From: Macrocystis pyrifera
Lineage: Eukaryota > Sar > Phaeophyceae > Laminariales > Laminariaceae
Direction: 5' to 3'
Assembly: GCA_031763025.1 (NCBI GenBank)
Contig: JASSKH010000001.1
Location: 6,505,024-6,569,023 of the forward strand
DNA: 64,000 bases
Shown here: positions 1-10,933 of the stretch, piece by piece
Numbering within the stretch: position 1 is the first letter of the stretch
Layout of the letters: each line of letters opens with the position of its first letter
Program-made: the position numbers and the translations under genes
Notes under the pieces: generated by a model
Databases searched by the model: none
What the model saw: the letters and a program-made list of their open reading frames with translations, nothing else
Told to the model about the DNA's origin: nothing

Positions 1-44
1 GTTCGTAACGATAATGGCAAACGATTCCTGCCGTTCGCCACCAA

Positions 45-464
45 TTGCAAGTTAGCTCTCACCAACACGTTTTTCAGCACACGCAAGGGTGGGATTTCGC
101 ATACACACACGGCACCAGCCCGAATGACCGCAAGCGGATCGACTGCGTTCTAACCCGTCAAGCCCATCGACCTAGAGCACACAACGTTAAAGTCGTCCTA
201 CAGCCTCCTGCCCCAGGTAAGGCTGACTCAGATTACAACATCTTGTATATCAAAGTCCGACTCAGTAGTCACTTTGCGTCTGACAGACAAATACGTAGAC
301 CGACAAAACGCCGAGAGTTCGACAGGCAGTTTTTTATGTCCGATGAAAAGTGTCGTAAACGAGTAGTCGCGAGGGTCATCCCCACTCTCAACCAGCTCAA
401 CCAGCCCCGTAATACGTCTGGCGTGGTTAAGGCTTTCACTGCGGCTATTAGTGATGCGATTTAA
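45..464 (+). pseudogene. LINE-A apurinic-type endonuclease, C-terminal end
   Basis: This open stretch reads through a segment with RKRIDCVL followed by SDYNILYIKVRL. The pattern matches the end of the exonuclease-endonuclease-phosphatase fold used by LINEs to nick target DNA, where SDHN is usual; here the histidine position reads Tyr, which would damage the active site. A basic stretch (RRPTKRREFDRQ) follows, as in LINE linkers. Only the last part of the domain is present because the window starts inside it. Domain identity is by pattern recognition, not a search. Confidence 0.6.
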
Positions 465-1004
465 AAAGAGGTACCACCCCCTCCACGTCGCCACCGTAGA
501 CATGGATGGTGTGAGTCTGCCGAAACCTTGGCCGCAGTCATATTAGCATGCAGAGCGAGGGAGGATGCACGGCAATTCTTGCGTGCCCACCCCCGGGATA
601 GAACCGCGTGGAAGACACTGAGATCTGCGTGTGCGAACCTGCAGAAGGTGATTGCCGCAGGGCTGCATGCGTTCTTCGAAGCGTACTTCGCTGAAACCGA
701 ATGACTCCTAGCGAACAACGACCAGAGAGGCTTTTACAAGTACCTTAAGAGTACGGTAGAATTAGAAGGGACTAAAGCGAGAAGCGAACAGTTCATTAGG
801 GACGAGGATGGCACGCTGTTGCGGGATAAGGTGCGAATTCGTGAGCGATGGGGGGGGGTTTACCACAAACTCTTGAACACGAAATCGCTTAAACTCGATC
901 CCACGATCATTGACCTCTTGCCACCACGACCGCTTAAACTGTCGGTCGGAGATGAATCATCTTTGGACGAGATGACGGAAGCACCTAAGGGGATGTCATG
1001 TTGA
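465..1004 (+). pseudogene. LINE-A linker between endonuclease and RT, broken
   Basis: This joins the endonuclease end to the RT core. A short open part at 819-1004 ends at a TGA directly before AVGPDGLPAE, the conserved motif opening many LINE RT domains, so that stop is an inactivating change within one ancestral frame. No independent gene is seen here. Confidence 0.55.
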
Positions 1005-1810
1005 AAAGCTGTCGGGCCAGATGGTCTCCCGGCCGAACTCATGAAGATCGACCACCCCGCGTTCGCCCAGTGCTTTCACAACATCCTTGTCAATGTTTGG
1101 GTAACAGGAGAAGTCCCCCAGGGATGGAAAGATGCGATCATCAAGGTCCTTCACAACAAGGGGGACTGAACTGATTGCAACAACTGCAGAGGGATTTCTC
1201 TTGTTGCCCACGCAGGCAAAGGTTTGTTGAAAACCGTCGCGTCCCGCCTCAGCAACTACTGCGAGACCGAGGAATTAATCCCGGATGAACAGTGCGGCTT
1301 CCGCCCCGCACGATGAACGATTGATATGTTCTTCGTCTTGTGCCGGTTGCAAGAGCTTGGACGACAGAGGCAAATCCCCGCTTCACCGATCTGCAGAAAG
1401 CGTACGACTCTGTCGACCGAGAGCTATTATGGGAGGTACTCGAACGATTTGGCGTACTAACCAAGATGCTGAGAGTTATCTGTAATTTCCAAGATGGCAT
1501 GCGGGCTCGCGCGCGTCCGGATGACGGCGAGCATTCGGAATGGTTTGATGTCACGCAGGGGCTACATCAATGCCGTGCGCTATCATCGTTGCTGTTCAAC
1601 GTATTCTTTGCTGCTGCGTTACACGTTGTACTAGTACGCGTTAGCCATGACTATGCCATCGTAAGGGGTTTGGTCCAACTCAGTGATGTCGGAGTAGTCG
1701 TAACGGAGGAGCAGGAGCCATTGGCGTGCGTGCGAAGGGCTGTATGGGGCATGTTGTACGCCGATGACGCAGGAATTGTCTCGACGTCGGCTGAAGGGCT
1801 CGCGGAATGA
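1005..1810 (+). pseudogene. LINE-A reverse transcriptase core
   Basis: Successive RT blocks are readable: AVGPDGLPAE and GWKDAIIKVL near 1008-1160, CRGISLV near 1185, [10 protein letters not shown] near 1287, DLQKAYDSVD (first catalytic Asp) near 1390, a damaged QGLHQ..LSSLLFN block near 1557-1600, and the YADD catalytic box at 1757-1768. The last two catalytic Asp residues are kept, but stops and a frameshift near 1378 make it non-functional. The enzyme would copy the element RNA at a nicked target site. The block order supports a non-LTR rather than LTR or DIRS-type RT. Confidence 0.85.
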
Positions 1811-2823
1811 TGACAGTCATCGTGACTGTCTTCAAGGCAGCAGGCCTTACGGTGTCGGAAAAGAAGACAGAGACAATGCATCTACAAACACCAGATCAGA
1901 AAACCCCCGCACCACCGCTCGTCATCGAAGCAGCAGGCCAGAGGTATAAGCAGACGGCTCAGTTCTTATACCTAGGCGGCGTTATCCACGAAAACGCTGA
2001 TCTCTCGCTCGAAATCGACCGACGGATACATCTCATGCGAGCATGCCTCAGACGGTTTGGCCCGGAGCTGTATGATAGGACGACCGCCCCCCTTAGCCTG
2101 AAAGTCCGAATGCTGAAGGCCGAGGTGACTGAGACCCTGCTGTACGGGTGTGTGACGTGGACCCTCAGAGCGGAACACTTTGCCAAGCTTCGAACGGTTC
2201 ACCACCAAGTCCTGTTGCGAGCCATTGGCTTCCAGCGCCGACGTCGTATTGACCATACCACCCTCTTGTATGCGAAGGCCCTCAGGATGACACGTTGCGA
2301 GAGCATCGAAACGACCATCCGCAAACGGCGGCTATTCTTCGCGGGGGGGGTGGTACGGCAAAGCAAAGATCGATTACCCAGTCGGGCAATGTTCGGGGCG
2401 ATGGCTGGTGGGGAGAACCCGAGACCTGGCGGACAGCTTAAGACTTGACATAGATGCATAGTCGAAGACCTCAGGGAGTTCCGAGCCACCGAAGGGTCAA
2501 ATGAACTTGCGCCCTTGGTGTTTGGAGTTGAGACCGCTCTGTGTTCCACTGCTGCAAAAAAACGGGCAAGTGGTACCGGGGGATCCTCGAAGCAGCCGAA
2601 CGGTTCATGGTGAGGCGGCACGAGGCTGAGGCTGAGCTGAGTAGGCAGAGCCGCGCATCCGCCGTGGGCGGTGTCCAAGGGAATGGGGGGAGGGGGGGCA
2701 ACAAAAGAGTGGCAGAAAACCCGACCTGCGGAGAGGGGGGGGAACAGGAGTAGAAGGGAAACTGCAGTGGACGATAGTAGCAAGGAGATGGCAGACAGGG
2801 TACCAAGGTATCGGGCAGACTAG
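1807..2823 (+). pseudogene. LINE-A RT thumb and C-terminal region
   Basis: After a frame change near 1805 the protein continues with GLTVSEKKTETM, a QRYKQTAQFLYLGG block (typical just after the RT palm) and LLYGCVTW. The first open piece ends at 2448. The rest, including GKWYRGILEAAE near 2570 and a Gly/Arg-rich end closing with RYRAD at about 2823, lies in other frames. The same end is readable in the copies at 19254-19571 and 39786-40484, which fixes the family stop. Confidence 0.8.
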
Positions 2824-3079
2824 GAAGTAGAACATGCCTATACTACTCGTGCCACCAACTGGTGCAGCTGGTTCGAACGTGGTCTTCCTTTGTCTTCCTT
2901 TTGTTTTTGTTTAGTTTTTTCCCATTTTATTTTCTTTTTGCGCTGATCCTATGTGATTTTCAATTTCTTTCTTTCTCTTCCTTTCTCAGATTGATAAGCC
3001 TTATTGAAGGAGTCGTGTGGTGTGCGTGGATGACGAGCCTGCTTTGCTTGTTTCGTATTGTCTGACGCCGAGGGACCGG

Positions 3080-3645
3080 GCATAGTTGACGAACGCTGGA
3101 CGGAGGCGGCACACAGCGTAGCAAGGTACCAGGCGGACTATTAATAGCAGGGAGACCCTGGCTGTGCTACTCGTACCATAAACTGCCGCCGCTACCCGGA
3201 GGATGCTTTGTGCTTTGTTTTGCCTGTTATTTCCCTTGGTGCTTAGTCTTACTCTGTTGACGACGACTAGTGGTGCTTTTATTATTTTTCCTTTTTTTTT
3301 CCAGCTCGTTTTTTTCAAGTATCTGCCAGACCCCCTGCGGGGGGGGCACGATGGTTTGCTTCTTATATTTTTTTCTTCTTTTTCGTTTTCGAATTGTCTT
3401 TCTTGTTTTTTTTTTTCCTCTCTGTTTCGTTTCGTTTCTCTAGGTCATGGAATGTCTGTGTCGTGCCTGTCGTATGCAGTATGATGACATGGCACTGCAT
3501 TGCATACGTGGCAACGTAGTATCTCTGTGGCGTAGCTTTGTGACCACAGAACTTGTATCTCTCTAGGATTGAAGAATCAGCACGGAGACTGGTTGTGCTG
3601 GATGTCGACGGGTAAAAACAACGGTTTAAAGTGAAGAAAACAACA
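3080..3645 (+). mobile_element. LINE-A 3' end, second truncated copy
   Basis: The family's final codons (GTAGCAAGGTACCAGGCGGAC near 3118) reappear 300 bases after copy 1 ends, followed by a separate 3' UTR. It includes the conserved tail module (gtgaccacagaacttgtatc; caGCACGGagACTGG; GCTGGATGTCGACGGG) at 3541-3625 and ends in an A/C-rich tract. The copy is strongly 5'-truncated, as is usual for LINEs. Confidence 0.7.
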
Positions 3646-4240
3646 ACGACAGCAACATACGGATGACAGCGTCAATGAAGTTACATGCTTTCTGGTAAGG
3701 CCACTTCCAGAGACAACAATGGGTTTACCATGTAACTGCCTCGTGGGTGCCTTGCCATATACCAGGTACACACCACGTGATACGATCATCTCCCTTGTGC
3801 GGAGTTAGGGCTCTCCCCGCACAAAATCGATCTAACTCGACTGCCAGCCGCGGTGACCGACAAACAAAACAACTAAAAAAACGGTGCCCCTCTTGCCTAG
3901 CTCACGCAGTGAGAGGCGTGTTTTACAGCGGCGTCGCCAACTGACGCTAACCCAACCTAACTACATATACCAGGCATATTATATACTGGTAAGGGGTTCG
4001 GATGGGGGGGGGGTTAAAAGGCTTATCCTAGGCTGAGTAGTCGACCGATCATCTACCCCTAGTTGCATAGCTCAGTGGGCGACACACCTTCACACATGAT
4101 TATTATAGTAGTGATGCTTCCCGGCGCTATTATTAAATACTGTTGTAGCATAGGTACTCCAACCGGCCAAGTACATGTCGAACACACGCGTGTTTGAACC
4201 TGACTGCCTGCGGCGAAGTAGTCATACTCTTACTACTGCC
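3646..4240. other. No gene seen
   Basis: Only short chance open frames. It holds one TACCAGGTA motif at 3760 and a G8 tract near 4005. No coding, RNA or clear mobile signal was recognised. Confidence 0.5.
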
Positions 4241-4557
<317 letters not shown>

Positions 4558-6009
4558 ATACTGTATATACAGTGGGTGCCCGCATTCGAAATAAGCTGTC
4601 AGCCCTTTCAGGATTGCAATCCCACGTTATGGAGAAACCACTCAAATTCCAAGCAGTTGGTCCCCAAAACGCAGAACGGGATTGCGATCCCAAAAGGTAA
4701 GGAAAGGAGGCCGAGATTCTGAAATCAAATATATAATAGCTATGAGAAAGTTACCTCGAACCGGGGAATGAAGTATAAAACAGTTTTTTATAGAAACAGC
4801 AGTGATTGCCGCCTACCCAATTTTATAAATGAGGTTGTTCCGGAGGGTGGCACAGAATAAGAAACGCCAACGGCTAAAACCTTCCAGTCGGGCTTCGAAT
4901 ACCGCACTTAAAAATGTACCAGGCACGTTGTACAACAAGTCTCATGACGACTGTAGTAGTACGACCCTGTTGGTTGTCTCTTGGGCTTCCACGTACAGGG
5001 ACAACAGAGACCGTGACCCCTGTTCATTGTCCAGTGATTCCTAAAACTGTACTCGTCATATATGAATGGAATCAGTACACATCAAAAATCAAAGAGCCTA
5101 CATAGCAGCACAGCCCAACGCAGTGCCCACGCAGCTGTACTTCACACAGCAGGACTACATCGTATGTGCAGCAAAGCGACGACAGCACTGTGATTGCCGG
5201 ACCACTGCTGTGTGTCGGTTCTAGTGCATTATGTTCGAGACTGACTCGCTCGTGTACCTGATGTGGTACATGCAGATATATACACTGAGTATATGACATG
5301 ATCACCAGTGTTTTGTCTTTTATCAGCAAACCACGAACGGTCCTTTGTGACAAGACTACCTAGAGGCCGCGAGCAGAAGAGCATGACGGAAGCATCCCCC
5401 GCGTGCCGTGTCCGGTCAGGGGTTTGGACACCTCTTCTGCTCTGCTTACGGCATGACGATATCCAGAGGAGCCCCGTGATTTCTTGGCAAACTATAACGT
5501 GGGCGCCTGCCATTCCCTACGCCCTACCAGGTACGTCTTGGTATAAATTATAATTTACGCACCATGTACAAGGTTCCCCTCCGGCAGGTGCCTAGGGGAG
5601 TGACGCAATGACAAAATAATATTCATACTGGGACTGCTATACCTGCACACCTGCTTAGAACTAACTGCATCCAGCCATCAGTCATGTGAAGAACAAATAC
5701 ACATATTTTTTAGGACAGACTATACTGCTCTTTGTGGAAATAGTGTGGGATCATTGCTACCCTTTGGTTGACTGCAGAAATTACGCTGCTACTGTTCTCT
5801 GTAGGAGACGCCCGGTAGCGTACAGCAGCAACCGTAGGGTAAACAATAGTCAGTGCTTCGTACGATGCTTGTGCGAACGACATAGTGTACATGTCATTTA
5901 CCTGGCTGGCTGGTATGAGTTTTACACGGGAGGGAGGGAAACAATCCACACTTCTTGGGTGTCGAGAAAAAAAATGGCTGCAGACTGCAGCTTCTACCTC
6001 ATTATTTGG
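4558..6009. other. No gene; scattered repeat scraps
   Basis: No convincing coding region. It holds a 12-base inverted repeat (gagcagaagag / ctcttctgctc) at 5369-5446, a TACCAGGTA motif at 5525, and at about 5572-5615 an inverted scrap of a repeat also seen at 22000-22055 and 26045-26100 (core ggttcccctccggcaggtgcc). Confidence 0.5.
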
Positions 6010-7000
6010 TAAATGGGTGGAAGCTTCGAAATAGAAGCGTCTTGTCAGTACCATGCAAGTCCATGAAAGATGAACTTCCATGCATCCCTGCGGTAACTTC
6101 CAGTTAAGTCCGTGGAAGCTTCCACCCACTTCTTTACGTAAAGATGACTTTCACCTAGTTCCACCTATTCCATTCCTTCCAATGAGCTTCCAGTGCTTCC
6201 ATTTTTCATCTGCTTTTACGAAATCTTCCATACACGCCCGCAGAAACTTTCATTCACTCTCATGTACTCCAAATACTCCCTTGACACTACTTCCACCCAC
6301 TTCTATTCCTTTCAAATAACCTTCCAGTACCTCCATTTGGCTTTTACTTTTACGGAAACTTCCATCTACGTCCGCAAAAACTTCGATTCACTCTCATCCG
6401 ACGAGTTTTGACGGTTCGGCGATTTCTGACCGTTTACGGTTCGCGCGTCGCGCTCACGGCCTCCGGCGACTCCTGCGGAGGTCTAATTAGATCTATCTAC
6501 CTTGTGCGTGGGAGTAGGGTGCCATATGGGATCACGTTTAGAGTGATCAGGTCCGGATGGAGTACTGAAGTGGACAGAAGGTTGTGCGGACGCCGATGGA
6601 AGTTTCCTTAAAGGTAGAAGACAAATGGAAGTTCTAGAAGTTAAGTGGGAGTTGTGGAAGTTTTTACGAAGTTTTTGAAGTTGAATGGAAATGGTTGGAC
6701 GTGGGTGGCAGTAGGTAGAAGTGGATGGAAGTGGGTGTAACAATATCAAGGTGCATGGAAGCTTAGTGGAAGCTGGACGAAGCTTCCACCGGGCATGGTC
6801 GTGGAAGCTTCTACTTTGCTCCCACTTTTAAAACTTCCACTGACTTGCACTAGCTTCCAAAGTGGAAACTTTCACGGTAGGCAACTTCCATGGAAGGCAT
6901 GGAAGTTTCCATCCACATCCAATCCACTTCCAACTATTTCCTTTTGACTTCCGAAAATTCCATTTACCTTCCATTCAACTTCGATTCAACTTCCATTTTT
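6010..7000. repeat. Degenerate CTTCCA/TGGAAG simple-sequence region
   Basis: The hexamer CTTCCA and close variants recur every 10-20 bases. They lie as CTTCCA at about 6070-6400, as TGGAAG at about 6590-6780, then as CTTCCA again to 7000, with local palindromes such as TGGAAGCTTCCA. About 6400-6590 is a non-repetitive insert. The pattern looks like an old, strand-inverted minisatellite. No coding capacity is claimed. Confidence 0.75.
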
Positions 7001-7220
7001 GCGGTGCAATAGGCTTGGAAACCTTCCCGTGAGCTCGTGAGTCGTATCGAGCAGCCAACAATCAACAGTCTCGCAAGAGCACGAGAGTTTGCTCTGCGTT
7101 GAAAATTTCAATAATTTCGAAATCGCCCCTTTTTTATCATCCTCAGCAGCAGCAGTAGATGCAGCAGCAGATACAGCAGCAGCAATACAAGTTTGTCGAG
7201 CATCACACACGTTTCACCTA

Positions 7221-8000
7221 GGTGTAGTTGTTGAGAAAGTATGGAAGGATATAGGGGGAAACCAAGAAGAGATGATGTTCGCACGGAACTTTGGGAGGTA
7301 CAAGGCAGAAGTAGAAGAAAGGATAGAAAGAAGGGAAAGGCTAGCGCTAAGAAACAAGGTGGAATCCTAAAAACACTTGGAGATACACGGGGGATTGAGG
7401 GAAGGAATAGGAATGAAAACGTATCTGAACGGCCCAATGGACTTCGTGAAACGCTGAAACTGAGCTTTCGTGTAGGTGACCTGGACCTGCCAGACAGAAG
7501 AACGAGGTATTATACCAGTAGCCGGGAGGAGGAGGAAGTAGATGCACAGATGTGTCCGTGTGGCAAAGTAATCCAGAGTAGAACTCACATAGTAGGAGAA
7601 TGTGTAATATACAAGGCGGAACAGGGTGTGTTAGAAGAGGAGATGAGGGAAAAATATGAATACGACATGGAGGAGTTTGATACACTGAATAGCAGCGAGA
7701 AAACGATCGCTATCCTAGGAGGTAGATGGTGGCCACAGGCGGCCAGACAGGAAGGGGATAAGATTAGCAAAACGTTTCTATGTAATATATGGAAACAACG
7801 TAATGAGCGCCGAATTGTTGGAAGAGTCTCTATTTGGAATGGGAACGGTGCTCCGTCTCGAAAGGGATACGTGGTCAGTGACCAGATGACTAAGGAAAGC
7901 AACAAATGAGTGGTGCGTCCACCGGGGGTGGAGCGGGGCGGGGGAAAGGCAGCATCTGACAATACGGGCTCTGCTATCCGGCAGGGCCGACCGAAGGGGA
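7221..8000 (+). mobile_element. LINE-B copy 1: 3' part of a second non-LTR family
   Basis: This segment matches the two fragments at 58008-58775 and 58808-59290 through the coding part and stops with the same TGA. After it, copy 1 continues into a G/C-rich 3' UTR (gagtggtgcgtccaccggg), whereas both 58-kb copies pass into poly(C) at the same point. The start is a 5' truncation. Confidence 0.75.
7241..7909 (+). pseudogene. LINE-B RT C-terminal zinc-knuckle region
   Basis: A 222-residue open frame. Residues near 60-80 read LSFRVGDLDLPDRRTRY, followed by a Cys/His cluster MCPCGKVIQSRTHIVGEC (CxC, then H, then C). That spacing is typical of the zinc-binding segment after the RT of many non-LTR elements, often followed by Y as here (VIY). 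The end has WWPQ and NIWKQRNERR, shared with the 58-kb copies. It is open but lacks the RT core, so it is a fragment of a longer protein and not an independent gene. Confidence 0.7.
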
Positions 8001-8134
8001 TGCAGGGGTGACCGGAGAATGGATAGTTTTCGGAGACGCCAGGAGGGCCATGGGAATTCTCCATGCACCCACTCCCGGGTCGGTGTCGTCGGCCCTGTTT
8101 CACAGTGAGAGTCAGGTACCGAGAAACAGAATAA

Positions 8135-8755
8135 GTGAATCAAGCAGCAGATCGTTTGAGACAGCGCCTCGGCAAGACCGTACGGCAAGAAGAAAACGAT
8201 TCACGGAGGAGCTCACATTTGCAGCAAGCCAGCATCCACCCTCGCATGACCGACGCACGCACCCTCCCGCCCCCCGCCGCAATGCGCACGCACACGTATC
8301 CCTATCGCCAGCGAAGCCGTTCCATTCATCTTTGCAAAAACCACACGCCCCACCCCCCGCAAAAAAAACACGGAGACATATCAGACGCGTACGAATCAGT
8401 GAATAACCAGAAGAAGGGAGTACTTGATAAAAGGGACATTCAGCCTGAACAGAGGGCCAGATTAGCCCACTTCTTTGCGAATCGGGACAGTACCGAGGTT
8501 GCGGAAGGTTCAGTACAGCAGGTATGGTGTGGGCAGAGGGCTGGATTACCCCCTTCGGACGGAAACCGAGGCAGTATGGGATACGCGGAAGACTCAAACC
8601 ACAGCACAGAACAGCTTGAGCAGAGGCCCAGATTACCCGACTTTCACGAAAATCGGTACAGTGTCGATCCCGCAGAAGGCTCAAATCAGAAGGGCCGTCC
8701 ACCCGTTCAGTATAGAGAAGTCCCCATAGCAGCACAGTCGTCACACATAGCCTAG
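8135..8755 (+). CDS. Hypothetical 206-residue ORF with internal repeats
   Basis: The second half contains three diverged units of about 84 bases (from about 8450, 8533 and 8620). Each carries a Gln-Arg-x-x-Leu block, an Asn-Arg-Ser block and an acidic AEGS/AEDS block. The first half is His-, Pro- and Arg-rich low complexity. It lies directly upstream of DIRS-1 in the same orientation, where a gag-like ORF is expected, but it does not resemble the Gln-rich gag of DIRS-2. It may be a diverged gag, a host fragment or chance. No known domain was recognised. Confidence 0.3.
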   Translation: MNQAADRLRQRLGKTVRQEENDSRRSSHLQQASIHPRMTDARTLPPPAAMRTHTYPYRQRSRSIHLCKNHTPHPPQKKHGDISDAYESVNNQKKGVLDKRDIQPEQRARLAHFFANRDSTEVAEGSVQQVWCGQRAGLPPSDGNRGSMGYAEDSNHSTEQLEQRPRLPDFHENRYSVDPAEGSNQKGRPPVQYREVPIAAQSSHIA

Positions 8756-9001
8756 CGGAGAGAGCGAGGGCAAGCCCAGCCACCCTTGCAGCAGTTAGTT
8801 GAATCAGCGCTCGTTTCGGTCGACGCGCGGGAGAGTAGCGGGTCAGCACGTGCACGGCTTCTTAATGGGAGTCGCTCAGTCGAAAATATCAGAATGCATG
8901 ATACAACAATGGCACGCAGAAAACAAAAAACTCGAAAATGATGATCTTAACGCACGAGAAAGAGAAGAACTGCTTTATACGTCGGTAACGTTTGCACAAC
9001 C

Positions 9002-9262
9002 ATGATGCGCGATAAGCAAGGAGTCGTGGGGGACGTAGATCGATCCCTAGGAGCACCTGTGGTCGCACCGCCGATAGACCTCGCACACATAAAACGATAT
9101 TTCGGAGACTTGAAAGGTTTCGGGGCGGTGGACGAGCTCGTCGCGATCGTCACGGGGGGGGGTACCGGTGAACGCAGCAGCGACTGGTGTAGATTTAAAG
9201 CGCGCAATACAGTGCGGAAACCACCCCAGTGTCAACGAGCGTTTACCAGCAGTCTGAAATAA
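9002..9262 (+). pseudogene. DIRS-1 region upstream of RT
   Basis: The segment with LAHIKRYFGDLKGFGAVDEL corresponds to VQAFFGDKHRFPEIDKL in DIRS-2 (about 53415-53475). It lies in the same place before the RT in both copies, so it belongs to the conserved N-terminal part of the DIRS polyprotein. It is cut off by a frame change before the RT. Its function is not known to me. Confidence 0.5.
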
Positions 9263-9360
9263 AAATGGCGAAGATGTAAGACGTCAGAAATGTGTAGCGA
9301 TACAAAAGTCAACTGCGCACGAAATCCCTAATCTACGAGTGTCCCCGTTGGCGGCCGTAG

Positions 9361-10305
9361 TGACAGGATCATCAATGATTTATCGCTCGGTGTACAGAGT
9401 CGGGGGGAGAAAGGTGGACTCAACGGCGACGCCGACCCTGAGACTGTCCCCCAATGCCTGCGCGCACACGCGCTGCCCAAATTCCTGGACGAACTCGTGA
9501 CACTGCGAAAACAATTCCCAGTAGAGACGATACTGATGAGTAAGGCCGACGTGTCGGATGCCTTTAGGAACGTGCGGGTAGATCTGGACCAAGCACCCAA
9601 TTTTTGCTACACAGTAGGAGATCTGGTTGTCATTGAGTTTCGTTTAACGTTCGGATGGTCGGGATCGCCGGGTTTCTGGGGTGTCATATCGGCCGCGGCC
9701 GAACACGCGCATCGCAACACCACACTCAAGTCGAGCCAACTACTAGAGGAAGGAAAAAGCATGATGGCCCACGTTAAAGTGGTAGTTCGATGGGAAGAAG
9801 GCACACCCACGGTGATTCCCACAGACGCCAAATCAGAGCGCACAGTGGGGGAGAGATCTCTGACCCATTTTTCACAACCGTGTATGTAGACCACCATCTC
9901 CTAATCAGGGCTCAACATTCAGACAGCGACAAGTCCGCCCTGGTCGCATCAGCCTCTCTTGCCTCCGATCACGTGCGTTTATGTGGTCCGCGGGAGGAGG
10001 GAGTATTGCCCATCTTAGCCCCTAAAAAGAGCACGGACTGGGACTCCACGCTTGACGCTTTAGGGTTCATTATCAACTCGCACACAATGAGAATTTCGTT
10101 CCCGCGCGAAAACGCTGACGCTTTAAAAAGGTTGCTGCTGGAGCAGTGGCCCTTGATCAACCGCGAGAGACGTTCTCAGCATGGCCGGGAAGCTGTGGAA
10201 CCTCACGTACGTGGTGCGAGCGGGCAGGTATTTTGTATGGAGGCTGTTGCGACTGGTCCGGATTACACGATTCAAGCGCTAAGAAAAATCATAAGCGCAT
10301 GGTAG
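9361..10305 (+). pseudogene. DIRS-1 reverse transcriptase with YVDH active site
   Basis: The RT is read in two overlapping frames. The first has RIINDLSLGV, then KADVSDAFRNVRVD (first catalytic Asp) near 9541, and FGWSGSPGFWGVISAA near 9650. The second, from about 9850, has VYVDHHLLIR at 9880-9909. DIRS-type RTs carry Y/F-x-D-D; here the second Asp is His (codon at 9892), so the polymerase site is dead. The frame change near 9840 also breaks it. Confidence 0.75.
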
Positions 10306-10399
10306 ACATTGGCAGAGAGACCTCTTGTTTTGGAAGTGGGCGATTGATGACGAGCTTCTACTAGAAGGTGAGACGCATAGCGCGCCCGGTTCCACGGCG

Positions 10400-10820
10400 A
10401 TAAAACGACCCGCCACAAAGCACTACCTGTCTGACGCGAGTTTCAAGGCTGTGAGAGGTTTATGTGCTAAGAAGAAGGTTTTTTGGTGTGATACGACTTG
10501 CCGATAGAGCTGACTGCCGAACTTAGAAGGAAAGATGATCTACAGGAAACCTCTACCACTGTCAACCTGTTAGAATTACTGGGAATGGTTATGACTGCGT
10601 GGGTCATGCTCGAATAGGTGGGAGACCGGCCGGATGCAGCAGGTGACCCGATCTTGATGCGCGGGGACAACATGGCCGCCGTATCATGGATGTGTCGAAG
10701 GGGTGGGGTGACAGACGAAAGGGCGTGCTTACTCATGAGAATGCATGGGCGCCTTGAACTCGCGGGAGGTCGGAACCACACTGCAAAACATATTCCGGGC
10801 GTGCAGAACATTAGCTGATG
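10400..10820 (+). pseudogene. DIRS-1 RNase H domain, broken
   Basis: LSDASFKAV near 10430 fits the segment holding the first RNase H Asp. MRGDNMAAVSWM near 10660 fits the later D-N-x-A-A-V block, followed by KHIPGVQN near 10785. The order and spacing match the RNase H of DIRS-2 (54565-54960). Stop codons between the blocks make it non-functional. The activity would degrade template RNA during copying. Confidence 0.7.
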
Positions 10821-10933
10821 GGATTTCACGGTGACCTAGAACGATACTGGCAGACAAGGTCAGGGAGCTGACCCACTCCAGCGAGTGGTACGGACAACCC
10901 ATTGGTCGGCGGGGTTCCGGGATTTTCGATGTT

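Larger units (their letters stand above)
1..3060 (+). mobile_element. LINE-A copy 1: decayed non-LTR retrotransposon
   Basis: The parts run in normal non-LTR order: end of an endonuclease domain (about 45-464), linker, RT (about 1005-1810), C-terminal region (1807-2823) and a T-rich 3' UTR to about 3060. The reading frame is broken by in-frame stops (near 1002, 1168 and 1315) and by frame changes near 1378 and 1805. The 5' end lies outside the window. Related copies of the same family lie at 19254-20163, 39448-41077 and 50140-50370 (minus), which confirms a repeat family. Confidence 0.85.
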
